From Sipunculus nudus (taxonomy: Eukaryota; Annelida; Sipuncula; Golfingiida; Sipunculidae): a stretch of 64,000 nt of DNA. Below, in pieces: positions 12,371 to 25,045 of the stretch. Where the stretch lies: positions 46,648,401 to 46,712,400 of the forward strand of contig CM049317.1 of assembly GCA_026874595.1 (NCBI GenBank), in the 5' to 3' direction. The notes beneath the pieces are model-generated. The model saw only the letters and a program-made list of their open reading frames with translations. It had not been told where the DNA came from and searched no databases. The translations under genes were made by a program, and so were the position numbers. Each line of letters starts with the position of its first letter. The first letter of the stretch is position 1.

Positions 12371-14599
12371 TGATAAACCAAGACAGAAAAGAAAGGAATA
12401 ATCATTAGAACAAAGTACATATAAGCCGACTGTTTAGTGTTAGTGTTAACAAAGTAACGTTAACTAGTATTCAGAAGTGAATAAATTAACTTTATACTAT
12501 GTGTTAAAGTCCCTCACTATAATGTAAACAAAGACATTATCAATACTTTACAGTATATAACATTCTGTTTACCAAAACAATCCATCAAGCAGTGACAAAC
12601 TGCTAAGTACTACCAAGTCAGGCACGTGCGCCAGGCTGAGGTCAGCCGTGTCATCAGCACAAGTGGCCGTGGCCTGGAGAAACTGTCTGAATATTGTATC
12701 GTGTGATATGTCCATACCGCCCTGGGGCATCAAGTTATGGATTCACGCACATGTAACATTACTACTTGGTTAAACAATGAACATATTTTACAAGTACATA
12801 TATGTCTTTCTATCAGTATATGATGATATACACAAATTGTGAAGTCAGTTATAATCATTTTACGATCCAGTATACATGCAACTGTACGACTGACCTCGAC
12901 TGAATAACCAAATGTAGGGAAGACCAGGGTGACCATGCAGGTCATGATGTACTTCACATGATATATGATACAGTCTGGTCTTGCTGTCCAGACGGCTTGA
13001 CCTAATATCTTTAGGTCCAGGTTGTAAACCACCCCTTTTGTTAGAGCTAATGAAAGTAATTTAGACTTTACACAACTGTATTTATATTTCAATCAGGAAT
13101 TTTCTCTTCATAAAATTTTAAAGAATAAACTTGTCACCCATGGTCAATATATCCTGTCACGGTGTCTGCAATACTTTGTAATTAAACCAGAACTGACCCC
13201 ACAAAAGCTTTAAGCCGACATTCATAGTCTTTATTCCTAGGAACTTATTAAATGACATATGCATTTTCATCTAACTGGAGACGATTATCTCATTATTGAA
13301 AAAGTGAAGCATCCTATACGGGTGGGAACATAACACATCAAAATATAATACATGAGCTATATAGGCAGGGTGTTCACAATGAGAAAAAAAAGACTGGTCT
13401 TGTCCAGTAATTTTAATTATTGTTTCAATTTCATCTCTACCGTCTCCTTATTTTTCTTATTATACAAATCTCACCATTTTACAAATGAATCTATTTTTCA
13501 ACAATAATCTAAAGATGGAGAACTAAATCATTCTGTATAATACACTCTACTAACATAGCCTATCAACTCCTACTTTACAGATTATGGTAAGTGAAATGAA
13601 TTGAACATTACCTTATACTAAGAATCTGTTAGGAGTGGTCTCTTCCCAGACATTGGGGATCTGAAGCCCAGGTCTCTAGTCTAGATATTTTAAGCCAATC
13701 AAGCTCTCTCGGTTCGAATAAATTGAGACTGCCGCCTGGGACACTTCTTAATCTATGATTTTGAAGGAGCCGGTAGACGTGATGCCAGCTTAAGTTTTAT
13801 GAATGATAAAAAAAAATATCCGTTTATGACTGTTGGTATGGTGCATAATGATCTCATTTATTATGATGCTGAATTCCTTAATTTATACCTTGTATGACAT
13901 CAGTGCTACCTATCACCCCTCTTATCTATACATGAGCTGACCCATTAATTCTACCCTTACGGTAAAGTAGGCTGTTCTTGGGCCCAGCAATAAAAAACCT
14001 CACTTGTTCTCTAGCGCCCGAATGATACAGGCGTGGGCACCTAGTCAAGTCACTATGACGTACTTATAGGGGCTAAACGTTAATCAACATAAAGGGAAAT
14101 CTTTAATATATAGTACCTGCCGTAGGCCCCCTACGTGACTGCATGTTTTCTCTTTTATCATCACGTTCAGACTTTCAGTACATGTTTTGGCTTAGTACTA
14201 ATAGCCATTCCAAATCTGAGTAGATCTTCCGGAAATTTGATGATTTAAAACTTAAATTGTTGTGTTTTTTATTTTATCTGTGGAAGAAATCCTACACCCT
14301 CAATCCAGGTGGGGCTCTGTCCCCATCAGGATCAAGCGTGGGGACATATTTGAAGATGGTAACATATTTGCCGTACACCTCCCAGACTGGTTCTCAAAGT
14401 GATACGTGTCGAAAGTTTTGGATACCGTTTTTATGGAATAAAAATTTCAACAAATCACTTTCACTATGCTAATAATACTCAGTCGTGAGCCAGGGGTCGT
14501 TTGTGTTTTTTTCCTATCGCTGGTGAAGATGGTAAAAAAGCCTCCATGGCGCCATCTGTGATGAATGATATGATACCAAACTATAGTGAATAGTCAAAT
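12371..14599. other. Intergenic, no supported feature
   Basis: No coding exon with credible splice sites and no repeat head was seen. An open - strand stretch at 12730-13092 has no recognisable composition or motif and is not called. Confidence 0.4.
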
Positions 14600-14744
14600 T
14601 GGCCAATCAGAGGGCTCAAAATAATCTGTGCGAGGCCATCACAACAAGAATGTTTAAACATGGCGGGCAGTGCGTGTGGTTGTTAGACCTGGTTACAGAA
14701 ACATTAATGAGCTGAGCATCACAGAATATATTCACTTTTTGTCG
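14600..14744 (+). promoter_or_regulatory. Candidate promoter and non-coding first exon, possibly of CCDC13
   Basis: CCDC13 needs an upstream non-coding exon. A CCAAT box (ggccaatcag, 14601-14610) is followed by unrepeated sequence with an ATGGCGG start of a 9-codon upstream ORF (14660-14686). It ends at a consensus donor, GTCG|gtgagt, at 14744/14745. Joining this to the acceptor at 26920 would put the short upstream ORF in the 5' UTR. Linkage to CCDC13 over a 12 kb intron is inference from order and strand only; it could be an unrelated promoter. Confidence 0.35.
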
Positions 14745-15094
14745 GTGAGTCCTACTGACTGATAGATAAAAGTAAGGTTAGAAATCAGATTGTTGATGTG
14801 TATCCAGCCTATATATTTTGATGCGAGCACAGAAATTATCCACAGCCAGGTTATGAATGATTCATGTCGAATTGCCAATGGCAATGGTATCACAGTATAA
14901 CTCTAAGTATAATACTATAACTATAGTACGTTCCACACCCCAAGTCAACCTGATTTTTCGCGTTATTCTCCTCATAAGACAAAATTGCCAAACAAAATTT
15001 GTGCCAATGGCATTTATAGTGTGTTCTCGCTCACACAATTTCACAAACATCATTCTGACTACGGAGTCCAGCAAACGATATATAATATAGATTA

Positions 15095-15345
15095 GATGTT
15101 TATTTCGCCCCTGCTCGAGGGAGCCACTATAGAACGCGGGCTTCGCTTGTATTGAGGAACATATATAAAATTGTCACCTCTTACACCCTATTTTAACTCC
15201 TACTTTTCCCTGTAGATGTCCCTACACTCAACTCTTCTAACATAAACAACTACTGAGCATCAGAAGTCGTCTGAATCGGGAATCGAACCTACGATCTCTA
15301 GACTAGGAGCCCTACACGCTACTAAGTGAGCCGTGAAGACGAGAT
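15095..15345 (-). mobile_element. tRNA-derived SINE
   Basis: On the - strand a polymerase III B-box (GGTTCGATTCCC, complement of 15278-15289) lies downstream of an A-box-like CGGCTCACTTAGTAGCG (complement of about 15317-15333), with an anticodon-arm-like region between. A unique body and an A/T-rich end (aaataaacatctaatct) follow down to about 15095. The layout is that of a tRNA-related SINE, not a functional tRNA. Confidence 0.65.
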
Positions 15346-15445
15346 ACCAGCAGGAGCAAGTTTTGTTCATTTATATCTGCGATTGAAGAGGCATCTATCG
15401 CGAAAATGGGAAACCATTTACTATTTTAACAGGAAAATCAAGCTT

Positions 15446-15520
15446 AAGGTGGGGGCTCCGCCCCCACACCCCCGTTCAGACGGGGAACCCAGGTTCCCCG
15501 GACCCCTCCTCCTCTAATAT
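15446..15520. repeat. GC-rich hairpin repeat
   Basis: tgggggctccgccccca forms a 7-bp perfect stem with a TCC loop, followed by cacccccgttcagacggggaa, itself with a gttc-containing stem. It stands out in an AT-rich context and looks like the end of a dispersed element. Confidence 0.5.
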
Positions 15521-15979
15521 AATAAACTCCAGCTATGAGCAAAATTAAATACGGGAATTCTGAGGAAAATGATATGTATCGGCCTTTTCCAGGAAACAAT
15601 TTATTATGCGACACCCGTTTTACCGGCGGTAGGCTGAAGCCCGGTTTCTATAGTTCTGCCTGCTCGAGTACCAACTTACTAAAAATTTTGAGAATACCTG
15701 GCTCCATATTACGACAAAAGAACATGCAACATTTAACCTGTTCCTATCCCTGCTCTACCAGTTTTTATGAATACATTAATACAATTTCTCTGCCTGCAGA
15801 TGTCGCCTCCAGCTATACACGTTTTAATACAAGGGTTTACATATTAATACCAATTTTTGACTCCAGATGTCACCATAATCATAACACATTAAGAGGTAAA
15901 ACCATAAATTTTTGGTACCTTAACTGCTCATGATATAAATATTATTTTCCTTAGTTTTTATAGCCTGGTTGACATGTCT

Positions 15980-16010
15980 CATATATATATATATATATAC
16001 ATATATAAAT

Positions 16011-16053
<43 letters not shown>
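15980..16053. repeat. (TA)n microsatellite
   Basis: Two TA runs with a short interruption near 16001-16014. Confidence 0.95.
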
Positions 16054-16055
<2 letters not shown>

Positions 16056-16439
16056 GTGGTTCATGGTGTCCCGAATAAGTGGCCATTGTTTATCCTCCTT
16101 GGATATCATTAATTATATATAGTAATGTGACGTAACGGTGAAACGTGTGCACGCGGAGAATAGAGGTCGACAGCTCTTGATTATTGGTCCTGTGAATGTT
16201 GGTGCCTCTTTAGCAAGTCACATCTGTTATGATGTCATCACTATTCCATGATATGTCCATTTCACAGATTAGTGGCAAGATGTCGGTACAGAATAGACTA
16301 GTTACTCACAAAATGATTTTAAATTGTTTACAGGAAAATGACATAAGGTAGGCTATTATTTCAATAATAGTTAATTACCCTTTTTCTTCTTTCTGCCTTA
16401 AGGTCAAAAAGTTTTGGTGTTCTTTGATTGCAAAAAAAA

Positions 16440-18270
16440 ACTAGTGGCCCATGGGCCATGACGCTCAGCTGAATTCAAGGAATGTTGAACAATGAGCAAA
16501 ATGATTGCCAGAGTGCTAAAAAATCATGAATTTCGTGAAAAGTCCTTAGAAATTCTGGTTTACGAGAAAACTCTCCAAGACAGATTGACATGCCAAATTT
16601 CCGACAAATACCTTGAACCACTCCTAAAAGTATGAGCAAGTTTCACCAAGAAAACATGTATGGATAGACGCCACAAGAAAACTATTGCAGATGGCATCAC
16701 CAGTCTTGAGTACATTATGGAGGAGTCCAAGATCTATGGTTATGCACCAATCCAGGCCAATACAGCACTTGTGAGAAAAGTGCATTTTTTAATTCTACTA
16801 AACCAGGAAAGTAGGAGGCGCCACCTGTCTGGCTTATGAGAAAACTTTCCAAGAAGGACGGACATGCCAAATTTCATGCCAAATACTTATCTTGAACCAT
16901 TCCTGAGATTTGAGCCATTTTCCCCCTAAAGCACATGTATGGAGAGACGCCACAGGAAAATGATTGCAGGTGGCTCCGCCAGTCTTGTTACGAGATGTAG
17001 GTGTTGAGGATCCATTAACATGCACACATCAACCCAATACATTGAAGAACCACTGAGACGAACAGATGGCAATTGCACAGATAGACACTACGCTAAAGTA
17101 TTGTAGGTGGTGCCGCCAGTCGCAATTATGAGATAGAGAGATCCAAGGTCTATGGACATGCAAACTTTCAGCACAATACATTCAACCACTCCTGAGGTAT
17201 GGGCAGTTATCTAAAGGACACCCAGCTTCGTACTGCATGGAAAGGATTGCTGGTGGTGCCACCTGTCTTTGTTAGGCACAACAACACAGGTGAAGGAACA
17301 ACTATGCTGGGTTTCAGAAAGATTGGACCAAGGGTCTCAGAAGAGTTCTCTGGAAACTAAAGCAGAGTTTTTGTATCACATTTTAATTATTCTAGGGGTA
17401 CTTACGAGACCCATAGCTTGGAGGATATGGGTAACAGAGACCTAACAGATTTCCATGGAGACTTTTCATTGACCTCCTTTGATGTCAAGTTAGAAGATTT
17501 CAGGTCCAGCGTTACGATTTGTGCCCTGTTAACAGATGACAGCTTCTTTGAAGGTATCAAAAATAGAGAGAAATAGAGAGAAAAAAATCGTAAAGATTAG
17601 AAAAAATACAGGTGGCGCCACCAGTTTGTAGGAACTGATGGATGACTCCATGATCAATATTCATGCAAAGAATCATGGTGATCAAGGCAGATACTGGTGA
17701 TACTGAAGCTTTTGTATAAAAATTTTGATTATTCTAGGGGTACATAGGAGACCCATAGCTCGGAGAAAATAGGCAACAATGACCTAATTTCCAGATATCA
17801 AGGAGATTTATCATGGACCTCCCTGGATGTCAAGTTAGAAGATTCCAGGTCTAGCGGTTACGATTTGTGCCATGTTTACAGATGATAGCTTCTTTGAAGG
17901 TATCAAAAATAGAGAAAAAAAATTGTAAAAATCCAGTTGGCACCACCAGTTTGCAGAAACTGATGAAACACTCCATGATCAATTTTCATACCAAGAATCA
18001 TGATGATCAATACAGTAGTTATTCAGATACTTGAGGTTTTGTATCAAATTGTTGACTATTCTGGGGGGTACTTACGAGACCCATAGCTCGGAGAATATGG
18101 GTAACAGACCCCTAATTTCAGGTTTTCAAGGAGATTTTTCATGGACCTCCCTGGATGTCAAGAAAAAAAGATTCCAGGTCCAGCGGTTACGATTTGTGCC
18201 CTGTTAACAAACAGACCAATGACGGACAAAGGGTGATCGCTATATAACTCGGATGACTTTCAGCAATCCA
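16440..18270 (+). repeat. Hairpin-headed interspersed repeat with tandem modules ('accatagctc' family)
   Basis: It starts near a degraded gctcagctga head (16469-16478). The body carries three copies of a module of about 340 bases: 'gaacttgatgaaactccatga', 'gtacttacgagacccatagc', 'gacctccctggatgtcaagt', 'cagcggttacgatttgtgcc'. A perfect GGTGGCGCCACC is at 17611-17622. Modules start near 17370, 17720 and 18060. Similarity to 1-394, 39850-40300 and 47150-47570 is clear by eye. Confidence 0.75.
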
Positions 18271-18798
18271 TTTCTATTTAGTTTGTATGCCTAGAGTTAC
18301 ACTATTAGTCACTAGCTGGAGAACAGTATACTTGTTCACCACAGTTCACACCTTTTAATTGACAAAGAGGTCAATCATGTTTAGTGATTATCAGCTAATT
18401 AGCTGAAGGAGGAAGGCTGTTGAATTGCAGAAGGATTCACCTCTAGGTTATGGTTGTGTACACAAGAGTAGATATCAAATGAGTGAAATGACCACCATGA
18501 CCAATGCAGTCCTCTCAACAGGCCAGTGCTCCTTGGCTCATGCATGATTAGCACACCTGTCTTTGTGAGTTATGTAAAGCTAGACCCAGCTGGTGACAGA
18601 GGCAGATGCACCCAGATATAATCCTGGTGCTCTACCCTCAGTCATGTTATGTAATATCTGAGATATCTACTGGCCACTAGTATAGGCCTACAGTGCTGAA
18701 GTCTAAAAATACAACACCTAATTCTAGGTACATTTATTCAAAAATCTGATCAGTGGTCCCGGCTAAGATGAATCTGTCTCAAAAACTCGGAGAATTTA

Positions 18799-19134
18799 GG
18801 CCCAAAAAATAAAAGATATGGTTCTCAGGCACAGCCCACATCAATCGTAAACCCCCGCATCAAAAATTTTTATTTTGTTTTCTGTAGTAACTTTCCAATT
18901 TTGAGCTCCAGCCGCTCAGACATTTCTTTCAAGAAAAAAAAATCCTACAATTTCCTTTGCTATTTAGGGCTTTTACTTGTTAAGCCAAAATAAATCTGTT
19001 ATTGTCATGCTTTTCCCTTATCATTTGACATTTTCATCGAAACATAACAAAAAATTTTAAAAAAAATTAAAAAAACACCCACATTGATTTCTGAAAAAAG
19101 TGCCTGAGAACCATACTTTTTTTTTATTTTGGCC
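18799..19134. mobile_element. PIF/Harbinger-like MITE, copy 1
   Basis: 336 bases with terminal inverted repeats of about 35 bases (outer end GGCC(C)AAAA..., inner end ...ATGGTTCTCAGGCAC), flanked by TTA at 18796-18798 and 19135-19137. A 3-bp TTA/TAA duplication with GGCC-starting ends is typical of PIF/Harbinger elements. It has no coding capacity. Confidence 0.8.
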
Positions 19135-19227
19135 TTATATTTCAGGCCTGCACCCACTGGTAGGTAATATATTTTTGGCCTGCCCTGCGCCACAATATCC
19201 TAAAAGACTCAGCCTGTGAGGGCCCAT

Positions 19228-19245
19228 GGGGGGGGGGGGGGGGGG
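19228..19245. repeat. Poly-G tract
   Basis: Run of about 18 G after ggcccat. Confidence 0.9.
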
Positions 19246-19259
19246 CGATGCAGGGCTTT

Positions 19260-20390
19260 AGTGACAGCTCAGTACATTTACTAGACCCAGCCTAGGATGA
19301 TGAACAATCATTCCCCAGTGTGTTTGAATGGTTCAAGTTATGTGAATTTTGGCCAAGTTACAGGAAGTTGAACTTAGTCTTCTGTCCAAAAAAGCATACT
19401 AAAATTACAGTCTCAGAAAAGGCTGGAGCTATCATCACCAAATTTCATGCAAATGTTGGTCACATGAGTCATATTTGAAATTGAGGTATTGGTGGTGGCA
19501 CCTGCATCGATTGTTTCTGTACAGGGGATATCAGTCGTCAGTACATTAATCCATAATTTCTCAGGAATAGCAGGAGCTGGCATCCCCAAATTTCATGCAA
19601 AAATCTGTTACATATCAAATGATGTAGGATTGAGTGTTTTGTGGCGCCTCTTGCATTAACTTACATTTTATGGGGGAAAAGCTAAAAAAAAACTTGAAAA
19701 TCTTCTACTAAAAAATCATTCAGCCCAATGGTTTAATATTTCACAGAAATGATCCCAGAATCCAGCTGTCTTAAGTTTGTTCAAATGGTTCTGGTTTGAT
19801 GAATTTTGGCCGAGTTACAGGAATTTGAAATTAGTCATTTGGCAAGTAAGCATACTAATATAATCTCAGAAACAATAGGAGCTAGGATCACTAAATTTTG
19901 TGTAAATGTTGGTCATGTGACTCATATTTGAAATTGCAGTTTTTGTGGCACCACTTACATCAACCTGTTTATTTTACGGTAAGAAACCTTGTAATTTTAG
20001 CCACTTATAGCTTTAAAAATGTTTTATGATGAAACTGTCAAGCTGAATGGTTTAATTTTTCACAAGAATATTCTAGGATAGGGTTTTTCAATTGTATAAG
20101 GATAGGTTGGGTTCATTGATTTTTGGTAGAGTCATGGAAAGCTTAAGTTGGTCTTGAGGCCATTAGTAAGCTTATTTATAATTGAGGGTTGCAATAGTCT
20201 CCTTCTGCAAAACTGTTGTTTCAATTTAAGTAACATTACACAAATATGATACTCAGGTGGCCTTTATTAGAGTCTATCTAATTGATTTTTGGCACAATTA
20301 TTAGACCTTTAAAAATAAAAGGACTGCAATTTTTATTATTCTAAACATTTTTATAAAAAATCCTATGAATGGGTCAGCTTAAAAAAAGCA
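19260..20390 (+). repeat. Interspersed repeat with tandem modules (same family as 49560 and inverted 2400-4510)
   Basis: Modules with 'atcatcaccaaatttcatgc', 'gttggtcacatgagtcata', 'gaggtattggtggtggcacc' and 'tgttcaaatggttctggttt' recur every 400-450 bases. It is interrupted at its 3' side by the MITE at 20396. Confidence 0.7.
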
Positions 20391-20395
20391 TATTA

Positions 20396-20732
20396 GGCCA
20401 AAAAAAATTAAAGGTATGGTTCTCAGGCACCGCCCGCATCAATTTTAACACCCCGCATCAAAACTTTTTATTTTGATTTTCAATAAAAACTTTCCAATTT
20501 TGAACTGCTGCCGCTCCGACATTTCTTTCAAGAAGATTAAACCATACAATATCCTTTGTTTTGTAGTGCTTTTACTTATTTAGCAAAATGAAACTGTTAT
20601 TTTCATGCTTTTCCCTTATCATTTGACATTTTTATCGAAACATACCAACAAATTAAAATTAAAAAAAGCGCCCGCCTGCATTGATTTCTGAAAAAAAGTG
20701 CCTGAGAACCATACCTTTTTTTTATTTTGGCC
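20396..20732. mobile_element. PIF/Harbinger-like MITE, copy 2
   Basis: 337 bases, TTA duplication at 20393-20395 and 20733-20735. The terminal inverted repeats (ggccaaaaaaaattaaaggt...ggttctcaggcac) are almost perfect. The interior matches copy 1 closely. Confidence 0.85.
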
Positions 20733-20735
20733 TTA

Positions 20736-21770
20736 GCCAAAGTTTTTCAGTATGTGTAAACAGATTTACCAACAAGATTGTGTCTGTAGAGATCTATAAA
20801 TAGCTTGGCAGACTGCCAACTATTTCAGATTTGGCAACAGATCAAAGGTCAGTCTGGGTCTATTTATAGCATTAGCATTCTGCCAGCAACTGTAGAAGAT
20901 TAGGCAACAGGTAGAGCTCACTCAGTGCAGCCAGGTATAGGTCAGGAGTTCACTCAGTGCAGTAGCTGCATACTATTTATAGCTTTGGCAGACTGCCCAC
21001 TGTGTTAGATTATGCAATATGTCAAGGGTTTACTCAATGCAGCCAGGTACAGGTCAAAAGTTCACTCAGTCTAGCCAGGTGCAGGTCAAGAGTTCACTCA
21101 CTGCAGTAGCTGCATTCTATTTATAGCTTTCGCAGACTACCCACTGCTTAAGATTTGGCACAGATCCATTTGTAGTTTTGGCAGACTGCCAACTGTGTCA
21201 GATTATGCAACAGGTCAAGAATTAATTCGGTGCAGCCATGTACAGGTTAAAAGTTCACTCAGTCTAGCCAGGTGCAGATCAGAGTTCACTCAGTGTAGTA
21301 GCTTGAGCCAGCAATTTGTCACAGTTCACTCAGGGCAACTGCCTTTCTCACCTTAGCCTGGTCAGCCCCCTGCATCAAACTCAAGGGAAGTTTTATGTAT
21401 TGGCCTGATATTTTTGACCTGTCAATAGGTCATTGATGGCTTTCTCCTTCACAAGACTGGTGTCGCCACCTACAATGACTTTTGCTCAGTGTATGTGCCT
21501 GTATATTTCTACGGAAGAATTTGATATATCAGCCTGAAATTGGGCATTTTATATATATATATGATAGCTTTATCATGTACAAGACTTGTGGTGCCACCTA
21601 CAATAATTTTTGCACATTGTATATCCCTGCATATTTCTCAGAAGGGGTTTGACATTTAAGTCTGAAATTAGACATATGTATAAATCTCTGATAGCTTCTT
21701 TGTATACAAGACTGGTGGTCCCAGCTACAATCATTTTTGTGTTATGTGCACCCATGCCAGAATTTCAGCA
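20736..21770 (+). repeat. Tandem-module repeat (inverted copy at 396-1080; partial copy at 53100-53580)
   Basis: Five to six modules of 90-120 bases contain 'tctatttatagctttggcag', 'actgcccactgtg', 'agccaggtacaggtca' and 'gttcactcagtgcag'. They are followed by three modules around 'acaagactggtggtgccacc' (palindrome variants). Confidence 0.75.
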
Positions 21771-21998
21771 GTGATGTTTGTGTAATTGTTTCTTGTTCAA
21801 AATGTTTAGTACTTGTATTGTTCATATAAATGTTACACATATTCTTGAAAAGTAATGGTCCAGCATTGAAGCATTATACCTGGTGTATATCTGATTGCAC
21901 AGGTTCGCATAAGGCCTGTAGACTAATTAGAAGTACTGTTAGTCATTGTAATAATACAGAAATACCATGAATATACTATTCCCCACTATAAGTTATTG

Positions 21999-22421
21999 TA
22001 TCCGCCAAAACGAAGTTTTTGACCGGGTTCCGCCGCCGTGGAGTTCGTTTCCGGAGAACTCCTCTGAGACTACTGGATGGATTTTTCCGAAACTCACACA
22101 AATTATCAGGTCACATGTGAACTGGTGCCTAACCAAGTGACCTTGACCTCTGACCTTTCCTCTCTGCCCAGTGTCCGTTTGTGCATCTGTTTCCACACAT
22201 AAACCCAGACACATTTAATAAGGACATCTGGTGGCAGTTCAGACAAACCAAATCACTCATAACTTCCCATTGGCTAAGTTTGTTTTGTAACTACTTGCCT
22301 TTCAACTACAGCACTTGTGCAGCCATGCGGTCATCTAAGTTACATGGTTTTTCTTTTTGTCAACATTACTTTGCTTAACAGTGTGTAGGTAAACAAGCTC
22401 ATGCTTCCCTTAAAGAGGCGT
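21999..22421 (+). repeat. TATCCGCC-family head joined to a 215-bp unique-looking insert
   Basis: It begins with the TATCCGCCAAAAC head seen at 22548, 25363 and 35545 and shares about 200 bases of head sequence (ggagaactcctctgagac, ctgacctttcctct). From 22207 it switches to a segment repeated only at 27285-27492. No 3' terminus follows. Confidence 0.65.
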
Positions 22422-22547
22422 TATAATAACTTTTCTTCACATGAATTACTTAGAGTTCATTTATAATTGAATGTATGCAAATTAAGCCAGAAATTGTATA
22501 AATTCTATAGAAATATAGAAATAGATGTGAATATTCCGCTTAAATTT

Positions 22548-23725
22548 TATCCGCCAAAACAGAGTTTTGCGGATACTATGTTTTCAGCCCCCCGCCGCCG
22601 CGTCCGCGTAGGTGTCCGGAGAACTCCTCCGTAACCACTGGGCGGAATTTTACAAAACCCGGGATTATGTTCGGGTCACATGTGAACTGCTGCGCCCCTA
22701 TTTTGTTTTGACCTCTGACCTTTCCTCTGTGCTCTGCGTCCATTTGTGCGTCTGTTCCAACACATAAACCCACATATCTCGGGAACCGTTTGACCGATCA
22801 GGAAAAAAAAATTACACAAATGTAGCCCTTGGAGAGCTTTATAACATACACAAAAATGGTGGCGCCACCTGCAGCCATTTTTGTACAGCGTCGATCTGTT
22901 TGTCTGCCTTAGGTTAAAATCATTCATATCTCTGCAGTGGTTTGACCAAATTACCTGAAATGTGGTATGCGTATACATCCCGCATAGCTTTCTTGATTTT
23001 AAGACAGGTGGCACCACCTACATTCATGTTCACGCTGTAGACATCCATGCTTATATCTCCGGACTCGTTCAACCAATCAGAAAAATTTTTTTACACAAAT
23101 GTAGCCCTTGGATAGCATTATAACATACACAAAAATGGTGGCGCTACCTGCAGCCATTTTTGCACAGCCTCCATCTGTTTGTCTGCCTTGGGTTAAAATC
23201 ACTCTTATCTCTGCAGTGGTTTTACCAAATTACCTGTAATTCGGCATGCATACATATCCTGGATAGCTTTCTTGATTTTATGACAGGTGGCGCCACCTAC
23301 ATTCACGTTCATGCTGCAGACATTAATGCTTATATCTCCGGAACCGTTTGTCCAATCAGGGAAAAAAATTTACACAAATGTAGCCCTTGGATAGCTTTAT
23401 AACATATACAAAAATGGTGGCGCTACCTGCAGCCATTTTTGCACAGCGTCCATCTGTTTGTCTGCTGTGGGATAAAATCACTCATATCTCTGCAGTGGTT
23501 TGACTTTTCCACATGAAATTTTGCATGTGTATACATCTTGGATAGTTTCTCGTTCAAATAACAGGTGGCACCACCTACAATCATGTTTATGTGACAGAGA
23601 TCCATTCTAATGTGTAACACATGTAACTCTATATCCCCTTGTCACTCAATCCATGCCTCACTTCACCCGTCCTTCTCTGATTTTGGCGGATACACGTAGT
23701 CTCTTGTTGACTACCTGTATTCTGG
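22548..23725 (+). mobile_element. Helitron/Helentron-like non-autonomous element (TATCCGCC family), complete copy
   Basis: The 5' head hairpin TATCCGCCAAAAC-AGA-GTTTTGCGGATA is at 22548-22575. The inner body has alternating modules with the palindrome GGTGGCGCCACC (22858, 23286) and one-base variants. Near the 3' end the head arm returns inverted (ggcgga, about 23686), followed by a hairpin GTAGTC...GACTAC (23696-23714), then CTGG at 23722-23725 followed by T. No coding capacity. Confidence 0.7.
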
Positions 23726-23744
23726 TTGATTTCAGTTATGATTA

Positions 23745-23986
23745 AGCCATAAAAAAAAGGTATGGTTCTCAGGCCCTTTTTTCAGAAATCAGTGTAGGCA
23801 TGCAATTTTTTTATACCTTTTTTTGTGTATGTTTAGATAAAAGTGTCATATAATCAGGGAAAACATGAAAATAACTGATTTCTTTGCTAAACAGGAAAAA
23901 GCATTACATACAAAATAAAATTTGTTGATGGGAGGGGTTAAAATTGACACAGTTGGTGCCAGAGAACCATACCTTTTTTTTTGGCC
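23745..23986. mobile_element. PIF/Harbinger-like MITE, copy 3 (shortened)
   Basis: It has the same ends (aaggtatggttctcaggc ... agagaaccataccttttttt ttggcc) but is only about 240 bases, with an internal deletion and degraded duplication (TTA/ATA). It sits 19 bases after the 3' end of the element at 22548-23725. Confidence 0.7.
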
Positions 23987-24599
23987 ATACATGTACTTGA
24001 CTTTTGTAAATAAATATGATCATACATAAGAGAATGTAACTGATAAAAATTATTTAAAGTCACTGAAAACATTTAGTTTCTGTCTGCTTTCCAATGCAAC
24101 ATGTAACCGCCAATATTTACTGAGGATTCTCACAAGGGGCTTAAGGAAATCTTCATGACTATAATTGGTCAGTCATAAATATTCACAATTAACTAACACA
24201 TGGTTCTTATGTATAAATGTAATGCAAGCTTGTCTAATGTGTTGACAGGGATTTTGGGTTATATTGGGGCATACCATGGTCCATGTAACATATTAGTCAC
24301 TCGTGTATGTGAGTCATGTCTGACAGTAATAATCACATAGAAGATCTTTTCATCCAACAAACTGATCCAAATCAATAATCTTTGTCATATGTGATCTCAT
24401 GAATAATTTATCATTGGCCCTTTAACACTGGAGGTGACTTGAATCCTTTTAGACTTTCAAAGGTGAAAAGGTGATAAATAATCGAATGCTCAGACTGTCA
24501 AGGAATTAAAATATGAATAAGGGCCTCATTTAAAAAGCCTACCTTAAGGTAATCACTGTATCAGTCCTTTCATCCTTACATCAGTGACGCTTTCTTTCC
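23987..24599. other. No supported feature
   Basis: Unrepeated AT-rich sequence; no exon, RNA gene or repeat recognised. Confidence 0.4.
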
Positions 24600-25045
24600 A
24601 GCATGATGACTCAACCAGAACATGCTTGATCTTTTTCATATTCACAGGGATGATTGGTACATTGAGAACATCATCCCTATCAAATTAAAGGTCTGTCAAA
24701 ATTCAAATATGGCCGCCAAAGCACAATTGGTGATTTTCTTTCACGCTCAGTATCTCAACAAGAACATGCTTGATCTTTCTCAAATTCACAGCAATGATTT
24801 GTGCTTATGAGGACCTCACTACATCCTCTCAAATTACAAACCTGCCCAAAATATAATATGGTGGCCAGACCACAATCAGAGATTTTTTGTCACAAACATT
24901 TCCACAAACAGAATACCTTTGATCAATTTCCAAATTCACCGGTTTGATTTGTGCTAATGAGGACTCCATCCCTATTGAATTACAGATCTGTCTGAAATCA
25001 AATATGGCCACCAGAGTACAATCATTGATTTTGTTTTGCACACAT
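24600..25045. repeat. Three tandem copies of a module of about 140-150 bp
   Basis: Each unit holds 'acatgcttgatctttttcat'-like, 'attcacagggatgatt', 'atccctatcaaattaaagg' and 'caaatatggccgcc' blocks in the same order. Units diverge visibly from each other. Confidence 0.7.

Noticed and set aside
15535-15933. 132-codon + strand open frame
   Set aside because: No similarity recognised, no splice context, and the residue mix looks like translated non-coding DNA.
22576-23017. Open frames recurring in the TATCCGCC elements (also at 25391-25736, 35571-35874, 51249-51458)
   Set aside because: They recur because the repeat recurs; frames are broken differently in each copy and the residues show no protein motif. 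Treated as non-coding repeat.
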